11,976 nt of DNA from Candidatus Methylomirabilota bacterium (GTDB taxonomy: Bacteria; Methylomirabilota; Methylomirabilia; Methylomirabilales; JACQHM01), in assembly GCA_016199025.1 (NCBI GenBank), contig JACQHM010000248.1, forward strand, positions 1 to 11,976, given 5' to 3'. The translations under genes were made by a program, and so were the position numbers. Below the pieces are notes generated by a model. It saw only the letters and a list, made by a program, of their open reading frames with translations, made no database searches and was not told the origin of the DNA. Shown here piece by piece: positions 6,077 to 11,976 of this stretch (positions are counted from its first letter, which is position 1; the number at the start of each line of letters is the position of its first letter).

Positions 6077-6795
6077 TTAATCTCGTGGGACCAGGGGGAG
6101 GGTAAAGGTGAAGGTGCTCCCCTGGCCCATTTGGCTCTCCACCCAGATCCGCCCCCCCTGCCGCTCCACCAACCGCTTCGTCAAGGCCAACCCCAACCCG
6201 GTCCCCTCATAGTGCTTGCTTAAAGGATGCTCCAACTGGGTAAACTCCTGAAAGAGCTTCAGCAAGTCTTCCGTCTTGATCCCGATCCCCGTATCCGCCA
6301 CACTGATCTCGACAAACTCGCGACGAGTGGCCAGCGGCCAGGATCTTGTCTTTCACTGGTCACTGGCGACTCGTCACTGGTCACGATGTGCGCAGTCACC
6401 GTCACCTGGCCCCCCTCCTGGGTGAACTTCACCGCGTTCGAGAGCAGGTTGTAGAGGATCTGCTTGAACCGGGCTGGATCGGCGGTCAGGGTCGTCAGCT
6501 CGGGGGCCACCTCTGCTGAGAGGGCAATGTTCTTCTTCAAGGCCATCGAGGCGACGATGGTCAGGCTCCCCTCCACCGCCTCCTTGAGTGCAAAGGGCTC
6601 GGGGCGAAACTCCAACTTCCCCGCCTCTACCTTGGAGAGGTCGAGGATGTCGTTGATGAGATTCAAGAGGTGCTTCCCGCTGGTGTGGATGTTTGTGACA
6701 TGACGCATCTGCTTCTCGTTTAAGGGGCCAAAGGTCTGGTCGTGCAGCACCTCGGAGAAGCCGATGATGGAGTTCAGGGGGGGAACGTCTCTCAC
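6077..6795 (-). pseudogene. Histidine kinase remnant: 5'-truncated and frameshifted by a repeat insertion
   Basis: Two adjacent minus-strand frames together encode the C-terminal core of one sensor histidine kinase. The first (6795-6259) begins with a GTG overlapping the comM stop. It holds the end of the dimerisation helix (PLNSIIGFSEVL, NLINDILDLSKVEAGK) and the N box (DPARFKQILYNLLSNAVKFT). The second (to 6077) holds the G1 box (ADTGIGI), F box (LFQEF), G2 box (GTGLGLAL) and the terminal strand. The usual HELRTPLN motif is cut to VPPLN, so the phospho-accepting histidine and all sensor domains are absent, and comM occupies the upstream DNA. Between the N and G1 boxes about 65 bp of repeat family B (6320-6384) breaks the frame. 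The joint reading frame resumes at EFVEIS. Neither half should make an active kinase. A sequencing indel is possible for the frameshift but not for the missing 5' part. Confidence 0.82.
6320..6384. repeat. Repeat family B, copy 1, inserted in the kinase remnant
   Basis: About 65 bp separates codons for TVTAHI from codons for EFVEIS, where intact kinases have only a short loop. The left part CGACGAGTGGCCAG (6321-6334) is an inverted copy of CTGGCGACTCGTCA (6363-6376), 12 of 14 bases. CACTGGTCAC occurs twice as a direct repeat. Bases 6345-6382 match 8378-8415 at 32 of 38 positions, showing it is one copy of a dispersed element. Its length is not a multiple of three, consistent with the frame break. 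Confidence 0.8.
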
Positions 6796-8324
6796 GGCAG
6801 GGGGAGCCGGTCCAGGCTCCGGTACTGGATCGCCTCGGCGAGGTGCTCCGGCCGGATGACTTCACTTCCTTCCAGGTCAGCAATGGTCCTTGAGACCTTG
6901 AGGATCCGATCGTAGGCCCTCGCGGAGAGGCCGAGCCGCTCGATGGCCGCCTGCAACAGGCGCTGCCCCTCCTCCCCAACCTGGCAGTACCGCTTGAGCT
7001 GCCGGCTGGTCATGTGGGCGTTGCAGAAGATCCTCGCCTTTTGAAAACGCCCCTGCTGGAGCCTCCGAGCCCGTTGGACCCGCCCCCGGATGACTGAAGA
7101 GGGCTCTCCACTGGTCCCTTCTGCCAGGTCTCGATACCGTAAAGGGGGTACCTCCACGTGGAGGTCAATCCGGTCCAGGAGGGGGCCGGAGATCCGCCCC
7201 CGATAACGCTGGATCTCTAAGGGGGTGCACCGGCACTCCTTCTGGGGATCGGTGAAGTAACCACAAGGGCAGGGGTTCATGGCCGCGGCCAACATAAAGC
7301 GGGCCGGATACGTCAAGGAGCTAGTAGCCCTCGCGATCGTGACTTGGCCATCCTCGAGAGGTTGCCGGAGGACTTCCAGCACGTTCCTCCGGAATTCCGG
7401 CAATTCGTCCAGGAAGAGGACCCCGTGATGCGCTAAGGAGACCTCACCGGGACGGGGGATGGCCCCGCCGCCGATCAGCCCGGCGTCGGAGATGGTATGA
7501 TGGGGGGCGCGGAACAGGCGGGTGGCCAAAAGGGCCGTCCGGGCGGAAAGGAGTCCGGCGATGGAGTGGATCTTCGTCGCCTCGATCGCTTCTTCCAATG
7601 AAAGAGGCGGGAGGATCGTGGGGAGGCGGCGGGCCAACATGGTCTTGCCGGAGCCTGGTGGGCCGATCAGGAGGATGTTGTGCCCCCCCGCTGCGGCTAC
7701 CTCAACGGCTCGCTTGGCGTGCTCCTGCCCCTTGACATCGGCAAAGTCACACCCGTAGTCCGAAGCGTCGGTGAAGGCGGCCTGGAGGTCGATCCTCGTC
7801 GGAGGGAGCGTCAAGCGCCCGTTCAAGAACTCGATGACCTGGGGGAGGGTCTCGACACCAACGATCTGGACCCCCTCCACGACGGCGGCCTCGGCGGCGT
7901 TCTCGGCAGGGAAGAGCATCCCGGGGAGGCCTGCCTCCTTGACGGCCACGGCCATTGGGAGGGCCCCCCGGATGGGGCGGATGGTCCCATCCAGGGAAAG
8001 CTCCCCCAGGATGACATGTTCCTTCAACCGGGCCGGCTGGACGAAGCCCAAGGCGGCCAGGATGCCAACGGCGATCGGAAGATCAAAGGCGGCCCCCTCC
8101 TTTTTCACGTCGGCGGGGGCCAGATTCACGGTGATCCGTTTGGGGGGGAAGTCGAAGCCGGCGTTTTTGATGGCCGCTCTGACCCGGTCCCGGCTCTCTT
8201 TCACCGCCATGTCGGGGAGCCCCACCGTGTTGAAGGACGGGAGGCCCAGGGCGAGGTCTACCTCCACCTCGACCAGGTAAGCATCGATCCCCAGGACGGC
8301 GGCGGAGAGGACCTTGGCCAACAT
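6792..8324 (-). CDS. comM: ComM/YifB family Mg-chelatase-like AAA+ ATPase
   Basis: This 510-residue protein matches the usual length of about 500. The N-terminal Lon-protease-like fold (about 1-165) includes GLPSFNTVGLPD and VNLAPADVKKEGAAFDLP. The AAA+ core has Walker A GPPGSGKT (221-228), FRAPHHTISDAGLIGGG, Walker B GVLFLDELPE (301-310) and the sensor-region motif ISGPLLDRIDLHVEV. A CPCGY...CRC cysteine motif lies near 352-366, and the Mg-chelatase C-terminal helical domain follows (SARAYDRILKVSRTIADL). In transformable bacteria ComM is a hexameric helicase promoting branch migration during natural transformation; the role in other bacteria is less clear. I chose the ATG at 8324; a TTG four codons earlier is also in frame. 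The upstream ribosome site (GGGG at 7 nt) is weak. Its stop overlaps the GTG that opens the kinase remnant. Confidence 0.95.
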   Translation of the reverse strand: MLAKVLSAAVLGIDAYLVEVEVDLALGLPSFNTVGLPDMAVKESRDRVRAAIKNAGFDFPPKRITVNLAPADVKKEGAAFDLPIAVGILAALGFVQPARLKEHVILGELSLDGTIRPIRGALPMAVAVKEAGLPGMLFPAENAAEAAVVEGVQIVGVETLPQVIEFLNGRLTLPPTRIDLQAAFTDASDYGCDFADVKGQEHAKRAVEVAAAGGHNILLIGPPGSGKTMLARRLPTILPPLSLEEAIEATKIHSIAGLLSARTALLATRLFRAPHHTISDAGLIGGGAIPRPGEVSLAHHGVLFLDELPEFRRNVLEVLRQPLEDGQVTIARATSSLTYPARFMLAAAMNPCPCGYFTDPQKECRCTPLEIQRYRGRISGPLLDRIDLHVEVPPLRYRDLAEGTSGEPSSVIRGRVQRARRLQQGRFQKARIFCNAHMTSRQLKRYCQVGEEGQRLLQAAIERLGLSARAYDRILKVSRTIADLEGSEVIRPEHLAEAIQYRSLDRLPLP

Positions 8325-8337
8325 GACAAACCCCAAT

Positions 8338-8415
8338 CAGTGGCCAGTGCCCGGTGACCAGTGTCCAATGAACATTCCTTGTCTTCACCTGGCCACTGGC
8401 GACTCGCCACTGGCC
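8338..8415. repeat. Repeat family B, copy 2, in the comM leader
   Basis: This element fills most of the 98-nt gap between the dehydrogenase stop and the comM ATG. CAGTGGCCAGTG (8338-8349) is inverted relative to CTGGCCACTG at 8389-8398, and the right end CTGGCGACTCG...CCACTGGCC matches copy 1 (8378-8415 against 6345-6382, 32 of 38). Compared with copy 1 the spacer is longer, and several T-to-C differences turn CTGGTC units into CTGGCC. Confidence 0.8.
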
Positions 8416-8422
8416 GCTCCTG

Positions 8423-9451
8423 CTAGGGGGTCAGGACGAGCTTCCCAAATTGTTTCCGCTCCTCCAGCAACCGATGGGCCAAAGGAGCCTCTTTCAAAGG
8501 AAGGGCTCGGTCCACGACCGGCTTCAGCTTCCCTTGCTCAAAGAACGGTAAGAGTTCCAGGAGCTCCCCTTTGCTCCCCATGTAGGACCCCATGAGACTG
8601 AGCTGCCGGCTGAAGAGGTAGCGGATGTCCGTTCTCCCCTCGTAGCCGCTCGTGGCCCCACAGGTCACGAGCCTTCCCCCGTGGGCGAGGCTTAAAAGAC
8701 ACTTCTCCCAGACGGCCGAGCCCACGTGCTCGACGATGATGTCCACACCCCGCTTGTCCGTCAGACGCCTCACTTCCTGGGCAAGGTCCTGGGTGCTGTG
8801 GTTGATGACGAGGTCGGCCCCGAGGGCCTTGGCCTTCGAAAGCTTTTCGTCCGACCCCGCCGTGGCGATGACCCTTGCCCCGAAGAGCTTGGCGATCTGG
8901 ATGGCGGCAGAGCCCACCCCGCTCCCCGCGGCGATGATCAGCACCTCGTCCCCCGGCTTGATCCCCGCTTTGGTCACCAACATGTGCCAGGCCGTGAGGA
9001 AGACCAAGGGGATGGCCGCCGCCTCCTCGAAGCTCAAAGCCCCTGGGACCGGGATGACATTCACCTCAGGGACCTTGACATCCTCGGCGTACCCCCCGTC
9101 GGTCCGGGAGCCGATGATGGTGTACTGGCGGCAGAGGTGGTCCCGGCCGGAGAGGCAGGGGAGGCACTGGCCGCAACTTAAGCCAGGGGCGATGAGGATC
9201 CGGTCCCCTATCTTCGGCCGGGTCACCAGGTCCCCAACCTGGGTGACCTCCCCCGCGATGTCGCTCCCCAAGATGTGGGGGAGAGGGATCTTGACCCCCG
9301 GGATGCCGTTTCTGACCCAGATGTCCAGGTGGTTCAAGGCGCAGGCCCTGACCCTCACCAGCACCTCGTTTCCCCGGATGGACGGATCGGGGGCCTCCTC
9401 GTAGAGTAAGTTCTCAGCCCCACCGTGCTCGTGGAACCGGACGGCCTTCAT
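8423..9451 (-). CDS. Zinc-type medium-chain alcohol dehydrogenase / quinone oxidoreductase
   Basis: A 342-residue medium-chain dehydrogenase. The N-terminal GroES-like domain has Cys37 (ACALNHLD) and LGSDIAGEV, where Asp64 replaces the usual GHE histidine position. The structural zinc lobe is intact: C93, C96, C99 and C107 in CGQCLPCLSGRDHLC. The Rossmann domain carries AAGSGVGSAAIQIAK (174-188) followed by ARVIATAGSDEK. These are NAD(P)H-dependent oxidoreductases of alcohols, aldehydes or quinone-like compounds; the substrate cannot be assigned. The ATG lies only 3 nt after the HU stop with no ribosome site of its own, so translation is probably coupled to the HU gene. The stop is followed by repeat family B. 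Confidence 0.9.
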   Translation of the reverse strand: MKAVRFHEHGGAENLLYEEAPDPSIRGNEVLVRVRACALNHLDIWVRNGIPGVKIPLPHILGSDIAGEVTQVGDLVTRPKIGDRILIAPGLSCGQCLPCLSGRDHLCRQYTIIGSRTDGGYAEDVKVPEVNVIPVPGALSFEEAAAIPLVFLTAWHMLVTKAGIKPGDEVLIIAAGSGVGSAAIQIAKLFGARVIATAGSDEKLSKAKALGADLVINHSTQDLAQEVRRLTDKRGVDIIVEHVGSAVWEKCLLSLAHGGRLVTCGATSGYEGRTDIRYLFSRQLSLMGSYMGSKGELLELLPFFEQGKLKPVVDRALPLKEAPLAHRLLEERKQFGKLVLTP

Positions 9452-9454
9452 GGG

Positions 9455-9727
9455 TTAGTTGAGGGACTTGATCAACTTCTCGGCCGGCTTGAACCGGGCG
9501 ACATCCTTTGCCTCCACCTGGATGGTCGCACCGGTCCTGGGATTCCTGGCGCTCCGGGCCTTCCGGCTCGCTTTGTAGAAGGTGCCGAACCCGGCCAGGG
9601 TCGCCCGATCGCCACGCTGGAGGGCTGCTATGACCGACTTGATGAAGGAGTTGAGCGCCCGGCTGGCCGCCGCCCGCGTGATCCGCCCATCGGCCGCCAT
9701 CTTCTCGATGAACTCTCCCTTGTTCAT
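9455..9727 (-). CDS. HU-family histone-like DNA-binding protein
   Basis: Starting at the ATG at 9727 gives 90 residues, the standard HU/IHF length, with GGGAG 5 nt upstream. An in-frame earlier start would add 20 unrelated residues. The N-terminal helices (MNKGEFIEKMA, TRAAASRALNSFIKSVIAAL) and the core GDRATLAGFGTF are followed by the DNA-bending arm RNPRTGATIQV and the C-terminal AKDVARFKPAEKLIKSLN. HU binds and bends DNA without strong sequence preference and compacts the nucleoid; the ARNPRTG tip is the intercalating loop. It lies 77 nt downstream of the CBS gene and 3 nt upstream of the dehydrogenase gene, probably in one transcript. HU versus IHF cannot be decided by eye, though HU is likelier. 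Confidence 0.94.
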   Translation of the reverse strand: MNKGEFIEKMAADGRITRAAASRALNSFIKSVIAALQRGDRATLAGFGTFYKASRKARSARNPRTGATIQVEAKDVARFKPAEKLIKSLN

Positions 9728-9804
9728 CCCCAGCTCCCCCCTTGGTTGAAGGTTGCCCGTTTCGATCCCGAAATCATCGCCGATCAACTCGGACCTTTTG
9801 GTGT

Positions 9805-10212
9805 TCAGAGCAGCTTCGAGGGGCCGACGATGGCCGCACAGATGTTGGAAAGCTCCGTGATGAGGAGCACGAGGATGTCGTCCACCGAGATGATGCCCTT
9901 CACCTTCCCCTCCTCATCCACGACAGGAAGCCTCCTGACTGAGGCCTCGGCCATCCTTTTCGCGACCCTCAAAAGGATCTCGTCCCTGGAGGCGGTAAGG
10001 ACACGGGGGGTCATGACCTCCTCCAACTTCGTGGCCATCGGATCCAACCCCAAGGCCACCACGGAGACCACGATATCGCGATCGGTCAAGATGCCGACGG
10101 GTTTTCTCTTCGTGTCCAGGACCAGGATACACCCCACCCCCCTCTCCCGCATGAGCCTGGCTGCCCGGGCGACGGTATCCTGAGGCCGCAAGGCCGCCAC
10201 CTTCTTGGTCAT
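9805..10212 (-). CDS. Two-CBS-domain protein
   Basis: A 135-residue protein made almost entirely of one CBS pair. The first repeat runs from about 1 to 55 (VAALRPQDTVARAARLM, GILTDRDIV). The second runs from about 62 to 125 (VMTPRVLTASRDEILLRVAKRM, RRLPVVDEEGKVKGIISVDDIL). CBS pairs typically bind adenine nucleotides and act as energy sensors or regulatory modules; stand-alone versions are common and often lack a known partner. The ATG at 10212 has no ribosome site. Six codons upstream a CTG (10230-10228) has AGGAGG at 8 nt and would give the N-terminus (L/M)TIDQIMTKKV, which fits how CBS domains usually begin. The in-frame stop is further upstream and there is no ATG, GTG or TTG between. The true start is therefore probably the CTG (141 residues). 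It has its own candidate promoter. Confidence 0.9.
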   Translation of the reverse strand: MTKKVAALRPQDTVARAARLMRERGVGCILVLDTKRKPVGILTDRDIVVSVVALGLDPMATKLEEVMTPRVLTASRDEILLRVAKRMAEASVRRLPVVDEEGKVKGIISVDDILVLLITELSNICAAIVGPSKLL

Positions 10213-10283
10213 GATCTGGTCGATGGTCAGGGCGCTTTCCTCCTCTCCCCCCTCGGTCCTGAAGACCTCCTAGACTAAAAGTC

Positions 10284-10314
10284 CCTACCCGGCAAGGCTG
10301 CCACTAGAGGTAGG
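10284..10314. promoter_or_regulatory. Nested inverted repeat at the CBS-gene transcription start region
   Basis: CCTACC (10284-10289) pairs with GGTAGG (10309-10314), enclosing GGCA (10291-10294) paired with TGCC (10299-10302). A further small palindrome GACT-AAA-AGTC lies at 10273-10283. The block directly follows the candidate -10 box, so it could be an operator or a short leader hairpin. It does not match a riboswitch class I recognise. Confidence 0.35.
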
Positions 10315-10317
10315 TTG

Positions 10318-10346
10318 CTTGTACCACCCCTGCCAAGCGGTGTCAA
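10318..10346 (-). promoter_or_regulatory. Candidate sigma70-type promoter for the CBS-HU-dehydrogenase genes
   Basis: On the minus strand a perfect -35 hexamer TTGACA (10346-10341) is followed by a 17-nt spacer and TACAAG (10323-10318), 4 of 6 matches to the -10 consensus. It is the best promoter-like sequence in the window. It lies in the gap after the cNMP-binding gene stop and about 80 nt upstream of the CBS coding start. It implies that CBS, HU and dehydrogenase genes form a separate transcription unit. Confidence 0.6.
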
Positions 10347-10369
10347 ATGATTTTCGACCTCTCCACCCT

Positions 10370-10834
10370 TCAGAAGGCCCGGGCGATGGAGAAGATGGTC
10401 ACCAACCGGTCGCTGGTCTCGCGGAGTCGGCGTGAGAGGACCCGACAGAAGTCTCGGAGGATCTGAGACGCCAGCTCTCGATCCGAGCTTAAGAGATCCC
10501 AGAAGCCGATCTTGTCGATGACGAGGAGCCGACAATCGGTGTGGGCGATGGCCATGGCGGAGCGGGGATGGTCGTCAATCAATGACATCTCGCCAAAATA
10601 CTCGCTCTTCTCCAAGAAGGCCATGGCCTCCTCTCCCGCCCCAGGCACGAACTTGCTGATCCTGACGGTCCCCTCCACGATGATGTAGAAGGTCTCCCCG
10701 GGATCCCCTTCCCGGAAGATCACCGCCCCCGAACGGTATCCCTCTTCGCGGCTTAAGCCGACGATCCGCTTCAAGCCCTCCTCCGGGAGCCCTCGGAACA
10801 TGGGGACTTCTTTTAAAAACCCGATGACCTCCAT
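10370..10834 (-). CDS. Stand-alone cyclic-nucleotide-binding (CRP-like) domain protein
   Basis: This 154-residue protein consists of one cNMP-binding beta-barrel. An N-terminal helix (FLKEVPMFRGLPEEGLKRI) is followed by the barrel with FREGDPGETFYIIVEGTVRI and the phosphate-binding-cassette region YFGEMSLIDDHPRSA. A C-terminal helix then follows (ASQILRDFCRVLSRRLRETSDRL). There is no helix-turn-helix after the domain, so it is not a full CRP/FNR regulator. Its ligand could be cAMP or cGMP, or it may have lost ligand binding. I chose the ATG at 10834 because AAGGA lies 5 nt upstream; in-frame ATGs at 10840 and 10885 are alternatives, the latter with a weaker AAGG. It sits 88 nt downstream of yraN. 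A signalling partner is not evident nearby, although the CBS protein is also a nucleotide-sensing module. Confidence 0.88.
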   Translation of the reverse strand: MEVIGFLKEVPMFRGLPEEGLKRIVGLSREEGYRSGAVIFREGDPGETFYIIVEGTVRISKFVPGAGEEAMAFLEKSEYFGEMSLIDDHPRSAMAIAHTDCRLLVIDKIGFWDLLSSDRELASQILRDFCRVLSRRLRETSDRLVTIFSIARAF

Positions 10835-10922
10835 GAGCATCCTTGAGGAGCGGACGGAGCGGTGAACCGGAGGACCTGTGAGCATGACGCCTTCAGCGCC
10901 CGGTGAATCGCCCCTACGAGGG

Positions 10923-11321
10923 TCAGCGACGTCGAGGAGGAGTCAGCCTCCTCTCCATCCAGAAGGCATCTTTGATCAGGGTGATCTGAGGGGAGCCCTC
11001 GTCCGATGAAAAGGTGACCGCTACCACATCGAATCGACACGCCGTCTCTTTCAGCCCCGCCTCTAAGAGATACCGCTCGGCCGCTCTGGCGATCTGGCGC
11101 TGCTTCCAGGGGGTGACTGCCGCCTCGGGGGGGCCGTACCCGGAGGAACTTCTCGCCTTCACCTCCACAAAGACGAGGACCTCACCATCCTTGGCAATGA
11201 GATCGACTTCACCGGCCGGGGTCGTATAGTTCTCCAGGAGGATCCGGTACCCAAGCGCCTGAAGGTAGGCCTTTGCCGCCAGTTCCCCCCGTTCCCCTAG
11301 TCCCCGGCGCCCTTTCACCAT
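10923..11321 (-). CDS. yraN: YraN/UPF0102 family predicted endonuclease-like protein
   Basis: This 132-residue protein has the usual UPF0102 length. The N-terminal GERGELAAKAYLQALGYRIL is followed by the restriction-endonuclease-like core: GEVDLIAKDG with Glu38 and Asp40, then VFVEVKARSS with Glu53 and Lys55. This is the E-D-ExK pattern of the PD-(D/E)XK fold. The cellular substrate of the family is not established. It overlaps the end of rnhB by 7 nt, and rnhB-yraN adjacency is widespread, supporting both calls. The ribosome site AAGGGAG is only 2 nt from the ATG but 5 nt from the GTG that forms codon 2, so translation may start one codon later. The C-terminus ends in a basic RRLTPPRRR tail. 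Confidence 0.93.
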   Translation of the reverse strand: MVKGRRGLGERGELAAKAYLQALGYRILLENYTTPAGEVDLIAKDGEVLVFVEVKARSSSGYGPPEAAVTPWKQRQIARAAERYLLEAGLKETACRFDVVAVTFSSDEGSPQITLIKDAFWMERRLTPPRRR

Positions 11322-11872
11322 AGCTCCCTTGTCATCACCCTCCGGAAGGTGAGGCGGTGGATAGAGGTCGGCCCGTACCGGGCTAAGGCCTTCAGGTGCT
11401 CCGGGGTCCCGTACCCCTTGTGCCGGGCGAATCCGTACTGAGGGAACTGGAGGTGGTAGTCATTCATGATCCGGTCCCGGTAGACCTTGGCGATGATCGA
11501 TGCGGCAGAGATGGAAGGACAGAGGTCATCTCCGTGGGGAAGGGCCCTGTGAGGAAGGGAGGTTCGGGGAGCATCCCTCCCGTCGATCAACAGAAACTCC
11601 GGCGGGAAGGGCAGGGAAGCGATCGCCCGCTCCATGGCGAGGAGGGTTGCTCTGAGGATGTTCAGGGCATCAATGGTCTTTGATTCGACGGTCCCCACCC
11701 CGATTCCCAAGGCCTTCTCCTGGATCGCCTGATAAAGGGCTTCCCGCCGCCTGGGAGGCAACAGCTTCGAATCCTTCAGGCCTTCCAGCTTCAACCTAGG
11801 AGGGAGAATCACCGCCGCCGCCACCACCGGCCCCGCCAGGGCCCCCCGGCCGGCCTCGTCCACACCGGCCAC
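11315..11872 (-). CDS. rnhB: Ribonuclease HII
   Basis: RNase HII cleaves the RNA strand of RNA-DNA hybrids and starts removal of single ribonucleotides from DNA. The catalytic motifs are present: AGVDEAGRG at the N-terminus, KDSKLL, LLIDGRD, SISAASIIAKVYRDR and HKGYGTPEH, ending in HRLTFRRV. The start is uncertain. No ATG exists upstream in frame. The frame opens at a TTG (11959) directly after an in-frame TAA, and the first 25 codons of that version lie in repeat family A. I favour the GTG at 11872, which has AAGGG 9 nt upstream and gives 185 residues beginning (V/M)AGVDEAGRG, similar to compact archaeal RNases HII. With the TTG start the protein would be 214 residues. It overlaps yraN by 7 nt. 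Confidence 0.93.
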   Translation of the reverse strand: MAGVDEAGRGALAGPVVAAAVILPPRLKLEGLKDSKLLPPRRREALYQAIQEKALGIGVGTVESKTIDALNILRATLLAMERAIASLPFPPEFLLIDGRDAPRTSLPHRALPHGDDLCPSISAASIIAKVYRDRIMNDYHLQFPQYGFARHKGYGTPEHLKALARYGPTSIHRLTFRRVMTRELW

Positions 11873-11884
11873 CCAGGTATACCC

Positions 11885-11960
11885 TTGAGACTTGAGATTG
11901 CAGATTTCAGATTTAGGAAGGATTCCCCTGTCCTTCAATCTCCAATCTGCAATCTGCAAT
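11885..11960. repeat. Hairpin repeat family A, copy 2, at the 5' end of rnhB
   Basis: The left arm 11897-11913 (ATTGCAGATTTCAGATT) pairs with the right arm 11944-11960 (AATCTGCAATCTGCAAT), 16 of 17 bases, across a 30-nt spacer with an inner stem GAAGGA/TCCTTC. Relative to copy 1, two C-G pairs in the stem are replaced by T-A pairs in both arms together, so pairing is kept. It is open in the rnhB frame and encodes IADWRLKDR...KSEICNLKSQ, directly before the RNase HII core. Confidence 0.85.
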
Positions 11961-11976
11961 TACGCTGCCCCGTCTC

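Noticed and set aside
6077..6795. Two separate functional kinase genes (6259-6795 and 6077-6301)
   Set aside because: Together they make one contiguous kinase C-terminal core broken by a repeat insertion; neither has both the phospho-histidine and a complete ATPase domain.
6320..8415. Insertion sequence or composite element bounded by the two family B repeats
   Set aside because: The interval holds comM and a kinase fragment, no transposase, and both copies are in the same orientation as generic dispersed repeats.
10273..10314. Riboswitch upstream of the CBS gene
   Set aside because: The nested stems are short, overlap the predicted transcription start, and lack the conserved loops of any riboswitch class I know.
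1..11976. tRNA, rRNA, tmRNA or CRISPR arrays
   Set aside because: I saw no cloverleaf with CCA-type ends, no rRNA landmarks, no tmRNA next to smpB, and no regularly spaced direct repeats.

Overview
The window is GC-rich and gene-dense. Every gene I can support lies on the minus strand, so transcription runs from the right edge to the left edge. The content is chromosomal: RNase HII, YraN, HU, ComM and SmpB sit beside metabolic enzymes, with no phage, transposase, plasmid or CRISPR genes. Three features suggest an uncultured or environmental Gram-negative bacterium: an exosortase-associated TIGR04073 protein, a fused ADP-forming acyl-CoA ligase, and several families of short palindromic repeats. 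A lineage such as NC10/Methylomirabilota, Rokubacteria or a deltaproteobacterium-like group would fit, but this is a weak inference from gene content, not an identification.

Layout, in transcription order from right to left. (1) 11872-10923: rnhB and yraN, overlapping by a few bases, a widely conserved pair. (2) 10834-10370: a stand-alone cyclic-nucleotide-binding domain protein. (3) 10346-8423: a good sigma70-like promoter, then a two-CBS-domain protein, an HU-family protein, and a zinc-type medium-chain dehydrogenase whose start lies 3 nt after the HU stop. (4) 8324-6077: comM (YifB-type AAA+ ATPase), followed directly by a broken histidine kinase remnant that has lost its 5' part, including the phospho-accepting histidine, and is frameshifted by a short repeat insertion. 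(5) 6076-5772: about 300 bp without a recognisable gene, holding a candidate promoter. (6) 5678 to the left edge: a tight cluster of class III aminotransferase, D-aminoacylase-type amidohydrolase, TIGR04073 secreted protein, smpB, and an ADP-forming acyl-CoA/acetyl-CoA ligase that runs off the window at base 1 with 595 residues visible.

How the genes may work together. The deacylase, aminotransferase and acyl-CoA ligase could form a small catabolic route: N-acyl-D-amino acid to amino acid plus carboxylate, then transamination, then acyl-CoA interconversion coupled to ATP. This is inference from adjacency and family. SmpB and the TIGR04073 protein would be passengers on the same transcript.

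The most unusual content is the repeats. Family A (5700-5768 and 11885-11960) is a hairpin with 17-bp arms whose two copies differ by compensating base changes. It lies at the 5' ends of two genes and is open in their reading frames. Family B (6320-6384 and 8338-8415) is a CACTGG-rich inverted repeat, and one copy has landed inside the kinase ATPase domain. I found no convincing new multi-gene system here. The second looks I would recommend are the repeats, the decaying kinase, the probable CTG start of the CBS protein, and the deacylase/aminotransferase/ligase cluster.
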